Source: JAWXBK01 sp040878185 (GTDB lineage: Bacteria; Pseudomonadota; Alphaproteobacteria; Dongiales; Dongiaceae). From it: a stretch of 64,000 nucleotides of DNA. The stretch lies in NCBI GenBank assembly GCA_040878185.1, contig JBBDMS010000037.1, positions 26,765 to 90,764 of the forward strand, read 5' to 3'. The notes beneath the pieces were generated by a model. The model was not told where the DNA came from. It did not search any database and saw nothing but the letters and a program-made list of their open reading frames with translations. Each line of letters opens with the position of its first letter. Position 1 is the first letter of the stretch. Positions 8,090 through 16,910 of this stretch are shown here, one piece after another. The position numbers and the translations under genes are program-made.

Positions 8090-8359
8090 TCAGCGTGTGG
8101 CGCCGCCGCCGGCATCGAGAAAGGCGGCCAGCCGGTTGATCGACGGATACGAAACGAGATCGACCGGCTCGACGGTGCGGTTGGTTGCGTCCTCGAGATT
8201 GACGCACAGATCGAGCGCCGCAAGGCTGTCCATCTCCATGGCGACGAACTCGATATCCTGATCGGGTGCCGCCAGCAATGCCGTCTGTCTTGCATCGTCG
8301 AGCTCGCCCAGATCGGTCAAAATTCCGATGATCCGCTCGCGGAATGACGGTGCGCTCAT
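8090..8359 (-). CDS. Free-standing acyl/peptidyl carrier protein
   Basis: This is an 89-residue acidic helical protein with phosphopantetheine attachment motif AMEMDSLAALDL (Ser45) and the typical downstream helix VEPVDLVSYPSINRLAAFLD. It would carry an acyl or aminoacyl group as a thioester in the cytosol. Its start overlaps the stop of the P450 gene (8356) by 4 nt, so the two are translationally coupled. A P450 coupled to its own carrier protein suggests the oxidation acts on a carrier-tethered substrate (inference). It is the second carrier of the cluster, besides the didomain protein at 3615-4694. Confidence 0.88.
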   Translation of the reverse strand: MSAPSFRERIIGILTDLGELDDARQTALLAAPDQDIEFVAMEMDSLAALDLCVNLEDATNRTVEPVDLVSYPSINRLAAFLDAGGGATR

Positions 8360-9402
8360 GAATCGAACCTCAAGTTCAGCCGCTCCGGCATGACGAAAAT
8401 CTGGTTATCGACATAAACGCAGTCGACAGCCGAGACAATCCGGCACGTCGATTGCATGGCGCGCACGACCGCCGGCCAGACGTCGAGCGACATGTGGCGG
8501 CCGAGACAGGAATGGGGACCGGCGCCGAAAATCAGCTTCTGGACCGATGGCGAGGCGTCGTAGTTGAGGCTTTGCAGATAGAGCCGCACCCGGTCGCCCG
8601 TCGAAAAGGCGATGTGCTCGTACTCGAAATCTTCGCCGGCCAGCCGCTCGGCAATGGCGACCCCCGTCTCTGGCGGAAAGTCGGGAAAGACGACGGCATC
8701 GAGCCGCTCGCCTGCAGACGTCGTCAGAACGGCGTTCAGGCTGCTCGCCAGCGTCGCGAGCAGCGAATCCCGGCCCAACACAAGCAAAGCCAGCAGCATG
8801 TCCTCATCGCCGCGTGCGACGGCGGGCGCACAAACCCTCGCGATACAGGCGCGCAGTTCGGCCAGATCGTTCTCGATCGTTTGAATCGTGCGCAATCCAA
8901 TGTAGCGATCGAAGATCCGCGTGATGGCGATACGGCGGAAGGGGATTGTTTCGGATGCTTCGACCATCTCGCTGAAAAGATCGCGTACGAAAGGAAGGAG
9001 GATTTCGCCCGCCAGATCGGTCTCATCGTTCGATCGAATGGGCGCAAAATGTCGTTCCACGAGTTCGGGCAAGCGCGCCGCAACTGCCTTGCGTCGCCCG
9101 GCGAGAAACGCAGCCATTCGCCGGCGCATTGCCTCGTGGTGCGGTCCTTCCATCAGCAGCGGCATGATCCCGGCCGCGTAGATGAAATTGGGCAACTGAA
9201 TGTCGTACCGCTGCGTCACCGCGGCGACCGACTGCACAACGTCCTGGCAGACGAGTCCGGGATGCCGCAGCAGGTCGAGCACCTGCCGGGGGTTGGTCAC
9301 GACATGGCACCGGGTTGCTTCGTCATAGACGATCGGCGCGTCATGGCGCGACGCGAACAAAACGCGGCGCTCAATCTGGCGATGAAGGGTCAAGTAGTTC
9401 AT
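8356..9402 (-). CDS. Cytochrome P450-like protein with atypical motifs
   Basis: The heme-binding loop LIFGAGPHSCLGRHMSLDVW (FGxGxHxCxG, Cys ~299) and C-helix EGPHHEAMRRRMAAF identify a bacterial class I P450. At about 348 aa it is shorter than the usual ~400. The I-helix AGx[DE]T is not recognisable (LLVLGRDSLLATL), and I cannot find a clean ExxR ahead of FPPETGVAIAERLAGEDFEY. It may therefore be a specialised or non-classical P450. Start: ATG 9402; a GTG at 9423 is in frame, and neither has a strong ribosome-binding site. It is probably the first gene of the minus-strand operon, 125 nt from the end of tRNA-Thr. No ferredoxin is encoded nearby. Confidence 0.85.
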   Translation of the reverse strand: MNYLTLHRQIERRVLFASRHDAPIVYDEATRCHVVTNPRQVLDLLRHPGLVCQDVVQSVAAVTQRYDIQLPNFIYAAGIMPLLMEGPHHEAMRRRMAAFLAGRRKAVAARLPELVERHFAPIRSNDETDLAGEILLPFVRDLFSEMVEASETIPFRRIAITRIFDRYIGLRTIQTIENDLAELRACIARVCAPAVARGDEDMLLALLVLGRDSLLATLASSLNAVLTTSAGERLDAVVFPDFPPETGVAIAERLAGEDFEYEHIAFSTGDRVRLYLQSLNYDASPSVQKLIFGAGPHSCLGRHMSLDVWPAVVRAMQSTCRIVSAVDCVYVDNQIFVMPERLNLRFDS

Positions 9403-9527
9403 GGCCGAACTCGAAAGAGGCACGAACGCGGATGGTACTGCGCCCGCACAGTATCATCTCCCACCGATCGAAGCAGCGGGGCGTTTCCGAGCACGGAATG
9501 CGTAGGCCGGGAGCGCGCGAGCAAAAA

Positions 9528-9602
<75 letters not shown>

Positions 9603-9703
9603 GCGCCTCGCGAGGGGCGGCACCATGCCACAGCGTTGGGGGTCGGGCAACCATCGCTCCCGGGTCGCCGAAACACTGCCAACATATTGATAAAACTATA
9701 TAT

Positions 9704-11047
9704 TCAGCCGCGCAGTTCGCGCGGCAGAAGCCGCGTGACCCGGCTTGCGGCGACGACTTCCTCATCGCTCACATAGGCTTCGTGATTCTTTTCGATCGAC
9801 CGGGGATCGTAGAGATAATTCACCATGATCCCGAATGAGTCGCCGAGGCCGCGCGGCGACGGATCGCCGAGCCAGTTCACACGCTCGAGGCGCGCGCCGT
9901 TCCGCAGATGAAACCGCGCCACCGGATCGAGCGGCTCCTGTTCGCGCTTTTCGTTGAGCAGATAATGCGCCGCGAGCCGCATGATGGGTTCTTCCAGCGG
10001 CAATATCGACGCCGGTGTCACGGGCGCTGCCAGCAGACCGCGAATTGCTGCCCGATCTGCGTCGGAAACGAGCGGTTCCGCCAGCCGATCGAGCATCCGA
10101 GTGAGCCATCGCCGAAATCCGGGCACGGGCGACAGGGTTGCAAACCGTTCGATTGCCGGCAGTTCACGCTGCAGCTCGACCACCACCTGCTTGATCAGGA
10201 AATTGCCGAACGTGATGCCGCGCAACCCGTCATGGCAATTGTTGATCGAATAGAAGATCGCGGTATCGGCCAGCGATGGATCGAGGATGAAGCCATTCCG
10301 ATCGAGTAACGGGCCGATGCTGTCGGCAAGGTCGCGCACCAGCGCGACTTCGACGAAGATGACCGGATCGCCCGGCAAAGCCGGGTGAAAGAACGCGAAG
10401 CAGCGCCGGTCGGCGGCAAGGCGACGGCGCAGATCGTCCCACCCGCGAACCTCATGCACGCTTTCGTACCGGATCAGCCGCTCGAGGATCGCTGCCGGCG
10501 TGTTCCAGTCGATGCGTTCGAGTGCCAGAAAGCCGCGATTGAACCAGACCTTGAGCAGATAGCGCAGATCGGCGTCGACGGCTTCGAGGACGGGATTCTC
10601 CGGCAGGAGCTCCAACAGGTCCTCACGCATGCGGACCAGCGTCGCGCCGCCATCCGGCGCCGTATGAATCCGCCGGAACAGTTTCTGGCGCGGCGCTTCC
10701 GCGGCGCGCGCCAGCGCAAGCCGTGTCTCCAGCGCGGGCCGCTCGCCGTACGCCTTCGCTGCAGCGATGATACGCTCGGTATCGGCGTCGAAATCGGTCG
10801 CAAGCGCTTCGAAGAAGCGGCGCCGTCCGTCGGAATCGAGCTCGCGATAGTAGGTGACCATCTCTCGCGCGACGGCCGTGCCGCTCGCCTCGCCGCGCGT
10901 GGAGAGCAGTTCCTCGCCCAGCACCACGACATCGCGTTCGGCGGTGCGAACGCCACGGATTGCCCGCAATGCGTCGAGACCGGCATCGGCAATGGCGTTG
11001 AGGAACTGGTTGACGCCGCCGGGACGTCGCGTGTCCTGCACCGTCAT
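9704..11047 (-). CDS. Malonyl-CoA decarboxylase
   Basis: The 447-residue protein matches the MCD family in length and conserved segments: LKVWFNRGFLALERIDWNTPA, CFAFFHPALPGDPVIFVEVAL, FYSINNCHDGLRGITFGNFLIKQ, FATLSPVPGFRRWL, LAAHYLLNEK and FHLRNGARLERVNWLGD. The catalytic Ser/His are expected in SPVPGF and around FHLRNGA. It converts malonyl-CoA to acetyl-CoA and CO2 in the cytosol. ATG 11047 follows GAGGGCGAG and overlaps the stop of the upstream acetyltransferase gene by 4 nt, so the two are co-translated. Longer readings to 11293 lie in the acetyltransferase and look spurious. Confidence 0.93.
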   Translation of the reverse strand: MTVQDTRRPGGVNQFLNAIADAGLDALRAIRGVRTAERDVVVLGEELLSTRGEASGTAVAREMVTYYRELDSDGRRRFFEALATDFDADTERIIAAAKAYGERPALETRLALARAAEAPRQKLFRRIHTAPDGGATLVRMREDLLELLPENPVLEAVDADLRYLLKVWFNRGFLALERIDWNTPAAILERLIRYESVHEVRGWDDLRRRLAADRRCFAFFHPALPGDPVIFVEVALVRDLADSIGPLLDRNGFILDPSLADTAIFYSINNCHDGLRGITFGNFLIKQVVVELQRELPAIERFATLSPVPGFRRWLTRMLDRLAEPLVSDADRAAIRGLLAAPVTPASILPLEEPIMRLAAHYLLNEKREQEPLDPVARFHLRNGARLERVNWLGDPSPRGLGDSFGIMVNYLYDPRSIEKNHEAYVSDEEVVAASRVTRLLPRELRG

Positions 11048-11571
11048 CGCTCGCCCTCGCCTTGTCCCGCCGCCTGCGACGAGCGGGCATGCTCTGCCAG
11101 CCGGAGCAGCGCATCGCCGGTGAGCCGGTAGGTCTGGAACTCGTCTGCCTTTCGTCCGCCCATCGCATCGTAGAAGGTGACGGCATCGGCCTGATGCAAG
11201 ACATGCCATTCGACGCGACCCCATTGGCGCTCGACCGCAAGAGCCGCCACCTCGGCCAGATGCCGTCGGCCGATGCCTCTGCCCCGCGCCCAATCCGTCA
11301 CATAAAGGTCATTGACCAGGATCCCGGGCTTCGCATCCCAGGTGGAGAAGGTGGAATAAAACAAAATCATTCCGGCGGGCCCATCCGCCAGCTCGGCAAC
11401 AAGTATTTCGAAGCGTCGATCGGGACCGAATCCCCAGCGACGAACGTCCGCTGCCGTCATGCGACAGATGTCGGCCTCGCCATCAAGGGCCGCGAGATCG
11501 CGCAGGAAGCCCATGACCATGTCGGCGTCGTCCGCCCTGCCCCCGCGAATTGTCAGTTTTTCGTCCGTCAT
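11044..11571 (-). CDS. GNAT-family N-acetyltransferase
   Basis: This 175-residue protein has the GNAT fold: LTIRGGRADDADMVMGFLRDLA (strand 1/helix 1), ILVNDLYVTDWARGRGIGRRHL (motif A with the acetyl-CoA R..G.G loop) and EWHVLHQADAVTFYDAMGG (motif B). It resembles diamine/amino-acid-type acetyltransferases (LYVTDWARGRGIG). The substrate is unknown. ATG 11571 was chosen because the family motif starts right there. Coupling to malonyl-CoA decarboxylase suggests shared regulation, possibly acyl-CoA-linked, but this is inference. Confidence 0.9.
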   Translation of the reverse strand: MTDEKLTIRGGRADDADMVMGFLRDLAALDGEADICRMTAADVRRWGFGPDRRFEILVAELADGPAGMILFYSTFSTWDAKPGILVNDLYVTDWARGRGIGRRHLAEVAALAVERQWGRVEWHVLHQADAVTFYDAMGGRKADEFQTYRLTGDALLRLAEHARSSQAAGQGEGER

Positions 11572-11582
11572 GCCCGTCCGTC

Positions 11583-11613
11583 CTGGCGCATCCGGATCCG
11601 GCGCCTGCGCCAG
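11583..11613 (-). other. Inverted repeat downstream of cpaA
   Basis: CTGGCGCA and TGCGCCAG form an 8-bp stem around a 15-nt loop that itself contains the palindrome CCGGATCCGG. It sits 46 nt after the cpaA stop and 12 nt before the acetyltransferase ATG. It may end the pilus operon, but no T-run follows. Confidence 0.3.
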
Positions 11614-11658
11614 AACTGCCACTACAAACCGGGCAACGCAACCGTCGGTCGGACTTCG

Positions 11659-12174
11659 TTACAACGCCGTGAAAATGACGCCGTGGAGGAGAAAGGCGGC
11701 CAATCCAATGGCGACCCCATAGGGCACCGGCCCGTTCGCGCGCAACAGCGGCGGCGTTTCCGGCGCGACCGCGCGTTCTTTGCCGGCGCAGGCCGCAAAG
11801 GCCTTGCGCAGCAGCAGCAGGACGACACCCAGCAGCGCACCGAGCACACTCATCGCCACCAGGAAAAATCCGAGATCGACAATGCCGACCCACAGCGCAA
11901 TCGCGGCCAGGAATTTTACGTCGCCGCCACCGATCCAGCGCAACCGCCACATCATGTAGCCGACACCGAAGGCGACCACAGCACCCATGATGTGACTGAA
12001 CCAGACGATCCCGCCATCGAGGGTGAAGGCCCAGATGGGCATCAGCGCAACAATGACGAGGCAGATGCCGTGAGGAATGCGCAGGCGTAACACGTCCCAT
12101 GCCATGCCCACCCCGATCGCCGCGAGAGCGGCGATTTCCAGCCACATCGTTATATTCGATGCGAAGCCAGTCAT
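11659..12174 (-). CDS. cpaA: Prepilin peptidase CpaA/TadV (A24 family)
   Basis: This 171-residue polytopic membrane protein has both catalytic aspartates of type IV prepilin peptidases: AWDVLRLRIP after the first membrane helix, and WIGGGDVKFLAAIALW (GxGD). It lacks the N-terminal methylase domain, as expected for Tad-type enzymes, which cut Flp pilins after Gly. It is the last gene of the minus-strand Tad locus, 37 nt after the TPR lipoprotein. Its substrate is presumably the pilin at 22774-22968. Confidence 0.92.
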   Translation of the reverse strand: MTGFASNITMWLEIAALAAIGVGMAWDVLRLRIPHGICLVIVALMPIWAFTLDGGIVWFSHIMGAVVAFGVGYMMWRLRWIGGGDVKFLAAIALWVGIVDLGFFLVAMSVLGALLGVVLLLLRKAFAACAGKERAVAPETPPLLRANGPVPYGVAIGLAAFLLHGVIFTAL

Positions 12175-12211
12175 ATGGATGGGGGACAGAGAGCGCTACC
12201 GAGCTTCTGCG

Positions 12212-13153
12212 CTATTCCGAGAGCGTCGTGGGTTGCGAGACGCCGGGCTGGCCCTGCAAGGCACGCAGCCGGTCGAGATTGGCGTGCGCCTCGGCATGAA
12301 AGGTCGGGCTCATTTCGATGGCCTGGGCCAGCAGCCGTTCGCTGGTCGCGTAATCGCCATTCATCATGGCGATGTAGCCAACATTGTTGAGCGCGTTCGG
12401 CGCTTCCGACGCTGGTACATTGTTCAATGCTTCGCCGTAGCGTCCCTGCCAGGCGACGGCGAGACGAAGATTGCCGTTCGCCAGGTCGGAACGCGGATCG
12501 ATCGATAGAGACCGCCGGAACATGGCCTCTGCTTCCGCGTAGCGGCCCTGCCGCATGAAGGAGATACCCTGATTGTTCAGGACGGACGAGGAATCGGGCT
12601 CCAGCGTGAGAGCGCGCGTGTACGCTTCTTCCGCGATGCCCCATTCCTCCCGGTTGTCGTAGAACCGGCCGAGTGCGTTCCACGCCCGCCACAGCGTGGC
12701 GTCCTCGGCGACGGCCTGCTGCAGCAAGGCGCCGGCCCCGTCGTCCCGTCCGAGCGTCAGTTCGGCGAGGCCCTGCCCCTGCAACGCGCGCGCACGATAG
12801 CCCGGCTCTTCCATCACACTTTGATAGAGATTGTAGGCAAGTTCCGCGTTCCCCACGCCCAGTTCGGCTTCGGCCATCGCGAAGCGCGCCCGCGGCGTTA
12901 TTCGCATTGCCTGGGTCAGGCCGGCCAGGCGTTCCCGCGCCAGTTCGTTACGTCCGAACCGGAGATCCTCTTCGGCAGCGATCAGAGTCGCGTCGTCCGC
13001 CATTTCCTGAACGGCGAGCAGCTCGGCGACGGTATCCGCGTCCGCCTCTTCGGATGTCATCTCGCCGCTGGCACATGCCGACAAAATCAGTGCCGTCGAA
13101 AACAGCAGCATCACCCCGTAAGCCGATCGCGGCATCGGCCACCAGCGGGTCAT
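12212..13153 (-). CDS. tadD: Tad-locus TPR lipoprotein (TadD-like)
   Basis: The ATG at 13153 gives a lipoprotein signal ending LILSAC (Cys27). The mature part consists of TPR-like helices: LWRAWNALGRFYDNREEWGIAEEAYTRAL, LNNQGISFMRQGRYAEAEAMFRRSL and LNNVGYIAMMNGDYATSERLLAQAIEM. The length (313 aa) and place in the locus fit TadD, an outer-membrane lipoprotein that helps secretin assembly or localisation. It starts 4 nt past the stop of the preceding lipoprotein gene. An ATG at 13186 would add 11 residues and overlap that gene, while the shorter form has a normal signal length. Confidence 0.85.
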   Translation of the reverse strand: MTRWWPMPRSAYGVMLLFSTALILSACASGEMTSEEADADTVAELLAVQEMADDATLIAAEEDLRFGRNELARERLAGLTQAMRITPRARFAMAEAELGVGNAELAYNLYQSVMEEPGYRARALQGQGLAELTLGRDDGAGALLQQAVAEDATLWRAWNALGRFYDNREEWGIAEEAYTRALTLEPDSSSVLNNQGISFMRQGRYAEAEAMFRRSLSIDPRSDLANGNLRLAVAWQGRYGEALNNVPASEAPNALNNVGYIAMMNGDYATSERLLAQAIEMSPTFHAEAHANLDRLRALQGQPGVSQPTTLSE

Positions 13154-13157
13154 CGCG

Positions 13158-14951
13158 TTAGCGGGCCGTTTCACTGTCGTCAGCATGCTCGTCCTCGGCC
13201 TGGTTCGCCAGCGCGAAAGCAACAATCGTCGGTACGCGTGCTGCGGCTGCCGGCGGCAGAGTAGCGGAGTGCCCATCAGTATTGGCCATGGCGGCCGGCG
13301 GCGCCACCGATTCGATTGCAGCGGCTCTGACCCCGACCAGCATTCGCGATGTCGCCTCGAAATCCGCGACAGCGACCATCTCGGTCGCCGGCATCATCGC
13401 ATCGCGCAACGCGTCGGCGATCGCCAGCGGCGGAACGGCCGCGAGAGCCGTGAAACCGGGAATCGACGCCTGTGTGATCTCAGATGCCGATGACGTGCCG
13501 GAAGCGGCAGGAACAATCGGCGCCAGCGATGCTTCGTCCGGCAATGCGGCGGCCTGCGGCGGGAAGTCCGCCTTCCTCGCGGGTGCGGACGGCACCGCCG
13601 CCATGGCGGGCGTGCCAAGCGTGACCCCCGGTTCGTAGGGGACCACAAGCATCCCCGTCGCAACCGCCGCCGGCGCGCTCCCCGGAACCACCACCAGCGG
13701 TACCGATGCCGGATGTGCGACTGGCGCAACCGGCGCCGTCGACCAGGTTCCAACCGGCATGGGTTCGGGCCGGACGGCAACGGCCGCCTCAAGCCCGACG
13801 ATCCGCGCATTGCTGGAAATCGCCACGAGATTGCCGTCGAGCGGATCGGATCGAGGACCGGTCGGCAGAAACTGCATCGCCGCCAGCTCCGTACCCTCAA
13901 GCGTGTCGTGGAACGGACGCACGACCGCGGGATCGGGCAACGCAGGCGGCAAGACCTCAGCGACAAAGAAATGCGGCGATCCGCCGCGCTGTTTGACCGA
14001 CGCCATCAGGGTCGCGGGTGCCATGCTCCCGGCAGATGTCGCCGCATTCAGGGAATAATGGACCGGAACTGCCGACCTCATCGAGGTCGCTGCAACCGGG
14101 CGGTCCACACCGCCGCCAGCGTCCGGCGCACCCAGTACGGCCATAAAGACCGGCACGACCGGTACCGCCGGCGGCGGCGGCGCGGCATCGGTTGTATCCG
14201 GCAGCGGCAGAATATTCGCCGCGGCGGATTGCGGATAAAGCACGACAGGCAGCGTGCCGTCGTTTCCGGGTGCGGCAACCTGGCCCGGCGGCAGCGTTTT
14301 CAGGACGGAAACATGTGGCGCAACGGATTGGATCGACGGACCCCAGCGATCGTCCGCCGGTTCCAGCTCGGCAATCAGCGCGGCGAGTGCGCCTCCGGGC
14401 AGCGTCGGCGCTATCGCCTGATCGGACGACGGCACCGCCGTTTCGTTCGCAACACGAGCGATGTTGGCGATGACCACGTCGTCGCCCGGCGCCAATCGAG
14501 CCGCCTCGACCAGCAGTTCCGCGGCCTTGGCGCCATTGCCGCGGCCGAGCTGTGCCATCGCCCAGTTGTTGTAGGTTTGCGACGACGCCGGATCGACGTC
14601 GAGCGCTTCCAGAAAGTAACTGTCGGCCAAATCCAATCGTCCGACTTCCTCGTAAGCGACCGCCAACGCATTCAGGACATTGACCGACGCCGGCGCAATC
14701 AGCCGCGCCTCCTCGAATGCCTCGATGGCCAGACCGAAGTTTCCGTTCGCGAAATGACGCTTGCCCTGGCTCAACGGATCGACGCCCGATTCGATGCCGC
14801 CATCGGCGGTGAAGCGCGGTTGCGAACCGAACTCACTGTCGTTGCCGCAACCCGCAGCGACGAGCGTGCTCGCCAGCGCGCCCGCAAGCAAGGCCAGACG
14901 CCGCCTCTGAGGGCCTCGGGAAAGATCGGAATACGGGATTGAGTGATTCAT
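13158..14951 (-). CDS. Large TPR lipoprotein with long Pro/Ala-rich tail
   Basis: The 597-residue product starts with a lipoprotein signal ending LVAAGC (Cys35). Residues ~55-175 hold three TPR-like units (GNFGLAIEAFEEARLIAPAS, LADSYFLEALDVDPASSQT, GNGAKAAELLVEAARLAPGD). From ~200 to the end it is low-complexity Pro/Ala/Val-rich sequence with no recognisable domain, probably disordered and periplasmic. The start overlaps the tadC stop by 4 nt, so it is an integral part of the Tad operon. The N-terminal half resembles TadD. The long tail is unusual and I recognise no family for it. Confidence 0.8.
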   Translation of the reverse strand: MNHSIPYSDLSRGPQRRRLALLAGALASTLVAAGCGNDSEFGSQPRFTADGGIESGVDPLSQGKRHFANGNFGLAIEAFEEARLIAPASVNVLNALAVAYEEVGRLDLADSYFLEALDVDPASSQTYNNWAMAQLGRGNGAKAAELLVEAARLAPGDDVVIANIARVANETAVPSSDQAIAPTLPGGALAALIAELEPADDRWGPSIQSVAPHVSVLKTLPPGQVAAPGNDGTLPVVLYPQSAAANILPLPDTTDAAPPPPAVPVVPVFMAVLGAPDAGGGVDRPVAATSMRSAVPVHYSLNAATSAGSMAPATLMASVKQRGGSPHFFVAEVLPPALPDPAVVRPFHDTLEGTELAAMQFLPTGPRSDPLDGNLVAISSNARIVGLEAAVAVRPEPMPVGTWSTAPVAPVAHPASVPLVVVPGSAPAAVATGMLVVPYEPGVTLGTPAMAAVPSAPARKADFPPQAAALPDEASLAPIVPAASGTSSASEITQASIPGFTALAAVPPLAIADALRDAMMPATEMVAVADFEATSRMLVGVRAAAIESVAPPAAMANTDGHSATLPPAAAARVPTIVAFALANQAEDEHADDSETAR

Positions 14952-15943
14952 GACTTCATTAACACCTTGAAGATGCGAATCATCACGGGCAGCAGGATCA
15001 CGATGATCATCGTGGGAAACACGAACAGACCCAGCGGAATAGTCAGCTTGACCGGCAGGGCCTGGGCCTTGGTTTCGGCCCGCAACATGCGGTGCGTCCG
15101 CATCTCGTCGCTATAGATACGAAGCGCGTCGGCGAGACTCGTGCCGAGCTCTTCCGATTGCAGAAGCAGGATCACCATCGAACGGACTTCGTCGATGTCC
15201 ATTCGTTCGGAAAGATTCTTGAATGCCTCTTCGCGACTCGAACCGGCCCGAAGTTCCAACGACATCATCTCGAAGTTTTCGGCGAGCGAGCGATGGGCAT
15301 GACGCAACTCGTGGGCAACCCGGCTGATCGCCGCGTCGAGGCCAAGGCCGGCTTCGACGCAAATCACCAAAAGGTCGAGCGCGTCAGGAAATCCGTTGCG
15401 AAATTGCTGCGCGAGTGAGTCGCGCCGCATCCTTATCCAGATATTCGGCAGGAAGAGCCCGAAGGCGAGCGCGCCGAGGCCCGCGAAGATCATCGATTGC
15501 GGTGACAGCCGATCGAGGAGAAAAGGAGAGAGCAGAATATAGATGCCGGCAAAGGCGAGCGCACAGAACAGTCGCGCCAGATAGAACGCGCCGACCGCGG
15601 AGGGCTTCATAAATCCGGCACGGACCAATTTCTGCCGCAGGGTCGACAACTGAGCGACATTGAACGGCACCAGCTGGCGGGCGAGCGGTTGCAAGGCCGG
15701 CGTGACGTTGGTCACCTCGTCCAGATAGCGGATGGATTCGGCCGAGTTCTTGTCCTTGGCTTTACTCTTGTCGGCATTCTTCGAGGACTTGCCGCTGGCA
15801 CGATCGCGCATGGCGCGACGCGACGTGCCGAACGAATTGATCGCCAGCGCAATTATGATCACCGCAATGAACACCATCGCCATCACCGCATAGAGAACGA
15901 CGTCGGCGGTCTCCAGTCCAAGCTGCGCGATGATCGAATCCAT
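14948..15943 (-). CDS. tadC: Tad pilus inner-membrane platform protein TadC
   Basis: The 331-residue protein has an N-terminal membrane helix, a charged Lys-rich linker (KSSKNADKSKAKDKN), and a T2SSF/GspF-type domain with FPDALDLLVICVEAGLGLDAAI, SSREEAFKNLSERMDIDEVRSMV and LLQSEELGTSLADALRIYSDEMR. The C-terminal hydrophobic pair is FVFPTMIIVILLPVMIRIFK. It forms the pilus assembly platform with TadB. It lies directly after tadB (4-nt gap) and overlaps the next lipoprotein gene by 4 nt. Confidence 0.93.
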   Translation of the reverse strand: MDSIIAQLGLETADVVLYAVMAMVFIAVIIIALAINSFGTSRRAMRDRASGKSSKNADKSKAKDKNSAESIRYLDEVTNVTPALQPLARQLVPFNVAQLSTLRQKLVRAGFMKPSAVGAFYLARLFCALAFAGIYILLSPFLLDRLSPQSMIFAGLGALAFGLFLPNIWIRMRRDSLAQQFRNGFPDALDLLVICVEAGLGLDAAISRVAHELRHAHRSLAENFEMMSLELRAGSSREEAFKNLSERMDIDEVRSMVILLLQSEELGTSLADALRIYSDEMRTHRMLRAETKAQALPVKLTIPLGLFVFPTMIIVILLPVMIRIFKVLMKS

Positions 15944-15947
15944 GGCC

Positions 15948-16910
15948 CTAGAGCTTGAAGTTGACGAGGCGGTACATGACGATGATGCCGAACACCATCA
16001 GCATGAGACCGAGCCCGATGATCGGCAGGAAGATCGGATCTTCCCACACGTCGGCGTAGTATCTCGGGTTGACGACGTTAACAGCCGCCGCAAGGAAAAA
16101 CGGCAGCACGGAGAGCACAATCGCCGAGAAGCGCCCTTCCGAGGAGAGGGCGACGATCTTGGCGCGCATTCTCTGGCGTTCGCGAATGACCCGTGACAGC
16201 GACATCAGCACTTCTGCGAGATTGCCGCCGACCTGCATCTGAATCATCACCGCGACGACAAGGAAACGCAGGTCCTCCAGCCCGACGCGCTTGGCCACAT
16301 TGTGCAGCGCCGTCGGCAGGTCGAGCCCGTACGTCATTTCGTCCACGGCAAGACCGAATTCGGTGCCGCAGGGATCGGCAAGCTCGCGCGAGACCAGGCC
16401 AAGCGCTGTCGGCACCGGATGCCCCGCTTTCAGGCTTCGCACCATGATGTCGATCGCATCGGGAAGCTGGCGCGAGAATTTGCGCAGCCGCAGCTTGCGC
16501 ATGATGATCAGAACCCCGAACGGCAGTAGAAGGCCAAACACCACCGCTGCGGCCACGACCGGAACGTTCCAGGTCAGAAGCAACGCGGCGATGCCGACCG
16601 CCGTTGCGAAAGCGACGATGACGGTCAGAACCTCGGCCGGCGCACGGCCCATGCCGGTCTGCACGACGAGATTGCTGAACGATGTTACCGGATCGAATCC
16701 GGCCGTCTCGCCCGCGGTCGCGCGCTCGCGCTTCAGCCGGAGCATAACCGATTCACGGCTGTCGCCTCTCACCAGCATGCGCAGGCGGCGGTTCGGGCTG
16801 CGTACGGTGCTCTTCGTCATGTCGATGATGAGGAGGTAGATCCCTTCGATCAGCAGCACCGCGCTGAGGAAGACAATCCCGTAGACGAAGAAATCGTTAT
16901 CGAATCGCAC
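15948..16910 (-). CDS. tadB: Tad pilus inner-membrane platform protein TadB
   Basis: The 320-residue GspF-like protein has an N-terminal membrane helix, a pair of central helices (VIVAFATAVGIAALLLTW, VPVVAAAVVFGLLLPFGVLI), the T2SSF core LPDAIDIMVRSLKAGHPVPTA with GGNLAEVLMSLSRVIRERQ, and a C-terminal membrane pair. The start is GTG at 16910 and overlaps the end of cpaF by 14 nt, consistent with tight translational coupling. It interacts with the CpaF ATPase. Confidence 0.93.
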   Translation of the reverse strand: MRFDNDFFVYGIVFLSAVLLIEGIYLLIIDMTKSTVRSPNRRLRMLVRGDSRESVMLRLKRERATAGETAGFDPVTSFSNLVVQTGMGRAPAEVLTVIVAFATAVGIAALLLTWNVPVVAAAVVFGLLLPFGVLIIMRKLRLRKFSRQLPDAIDIMVRSLKAGHPVPTALGLVSRELADPCGTEFGLAVDEMTYGLDLPTALHNVAKRVGLEDLRFLVVAVMIQMQVGGNLAEVLMSLSRVIRERQRMRAKIVALSSEGRFSAIVLSVLPFFLAAAVNVVNPRYYADVWEDPIFLPIIGLGLMLMVFGIIVMYRLVNFKL

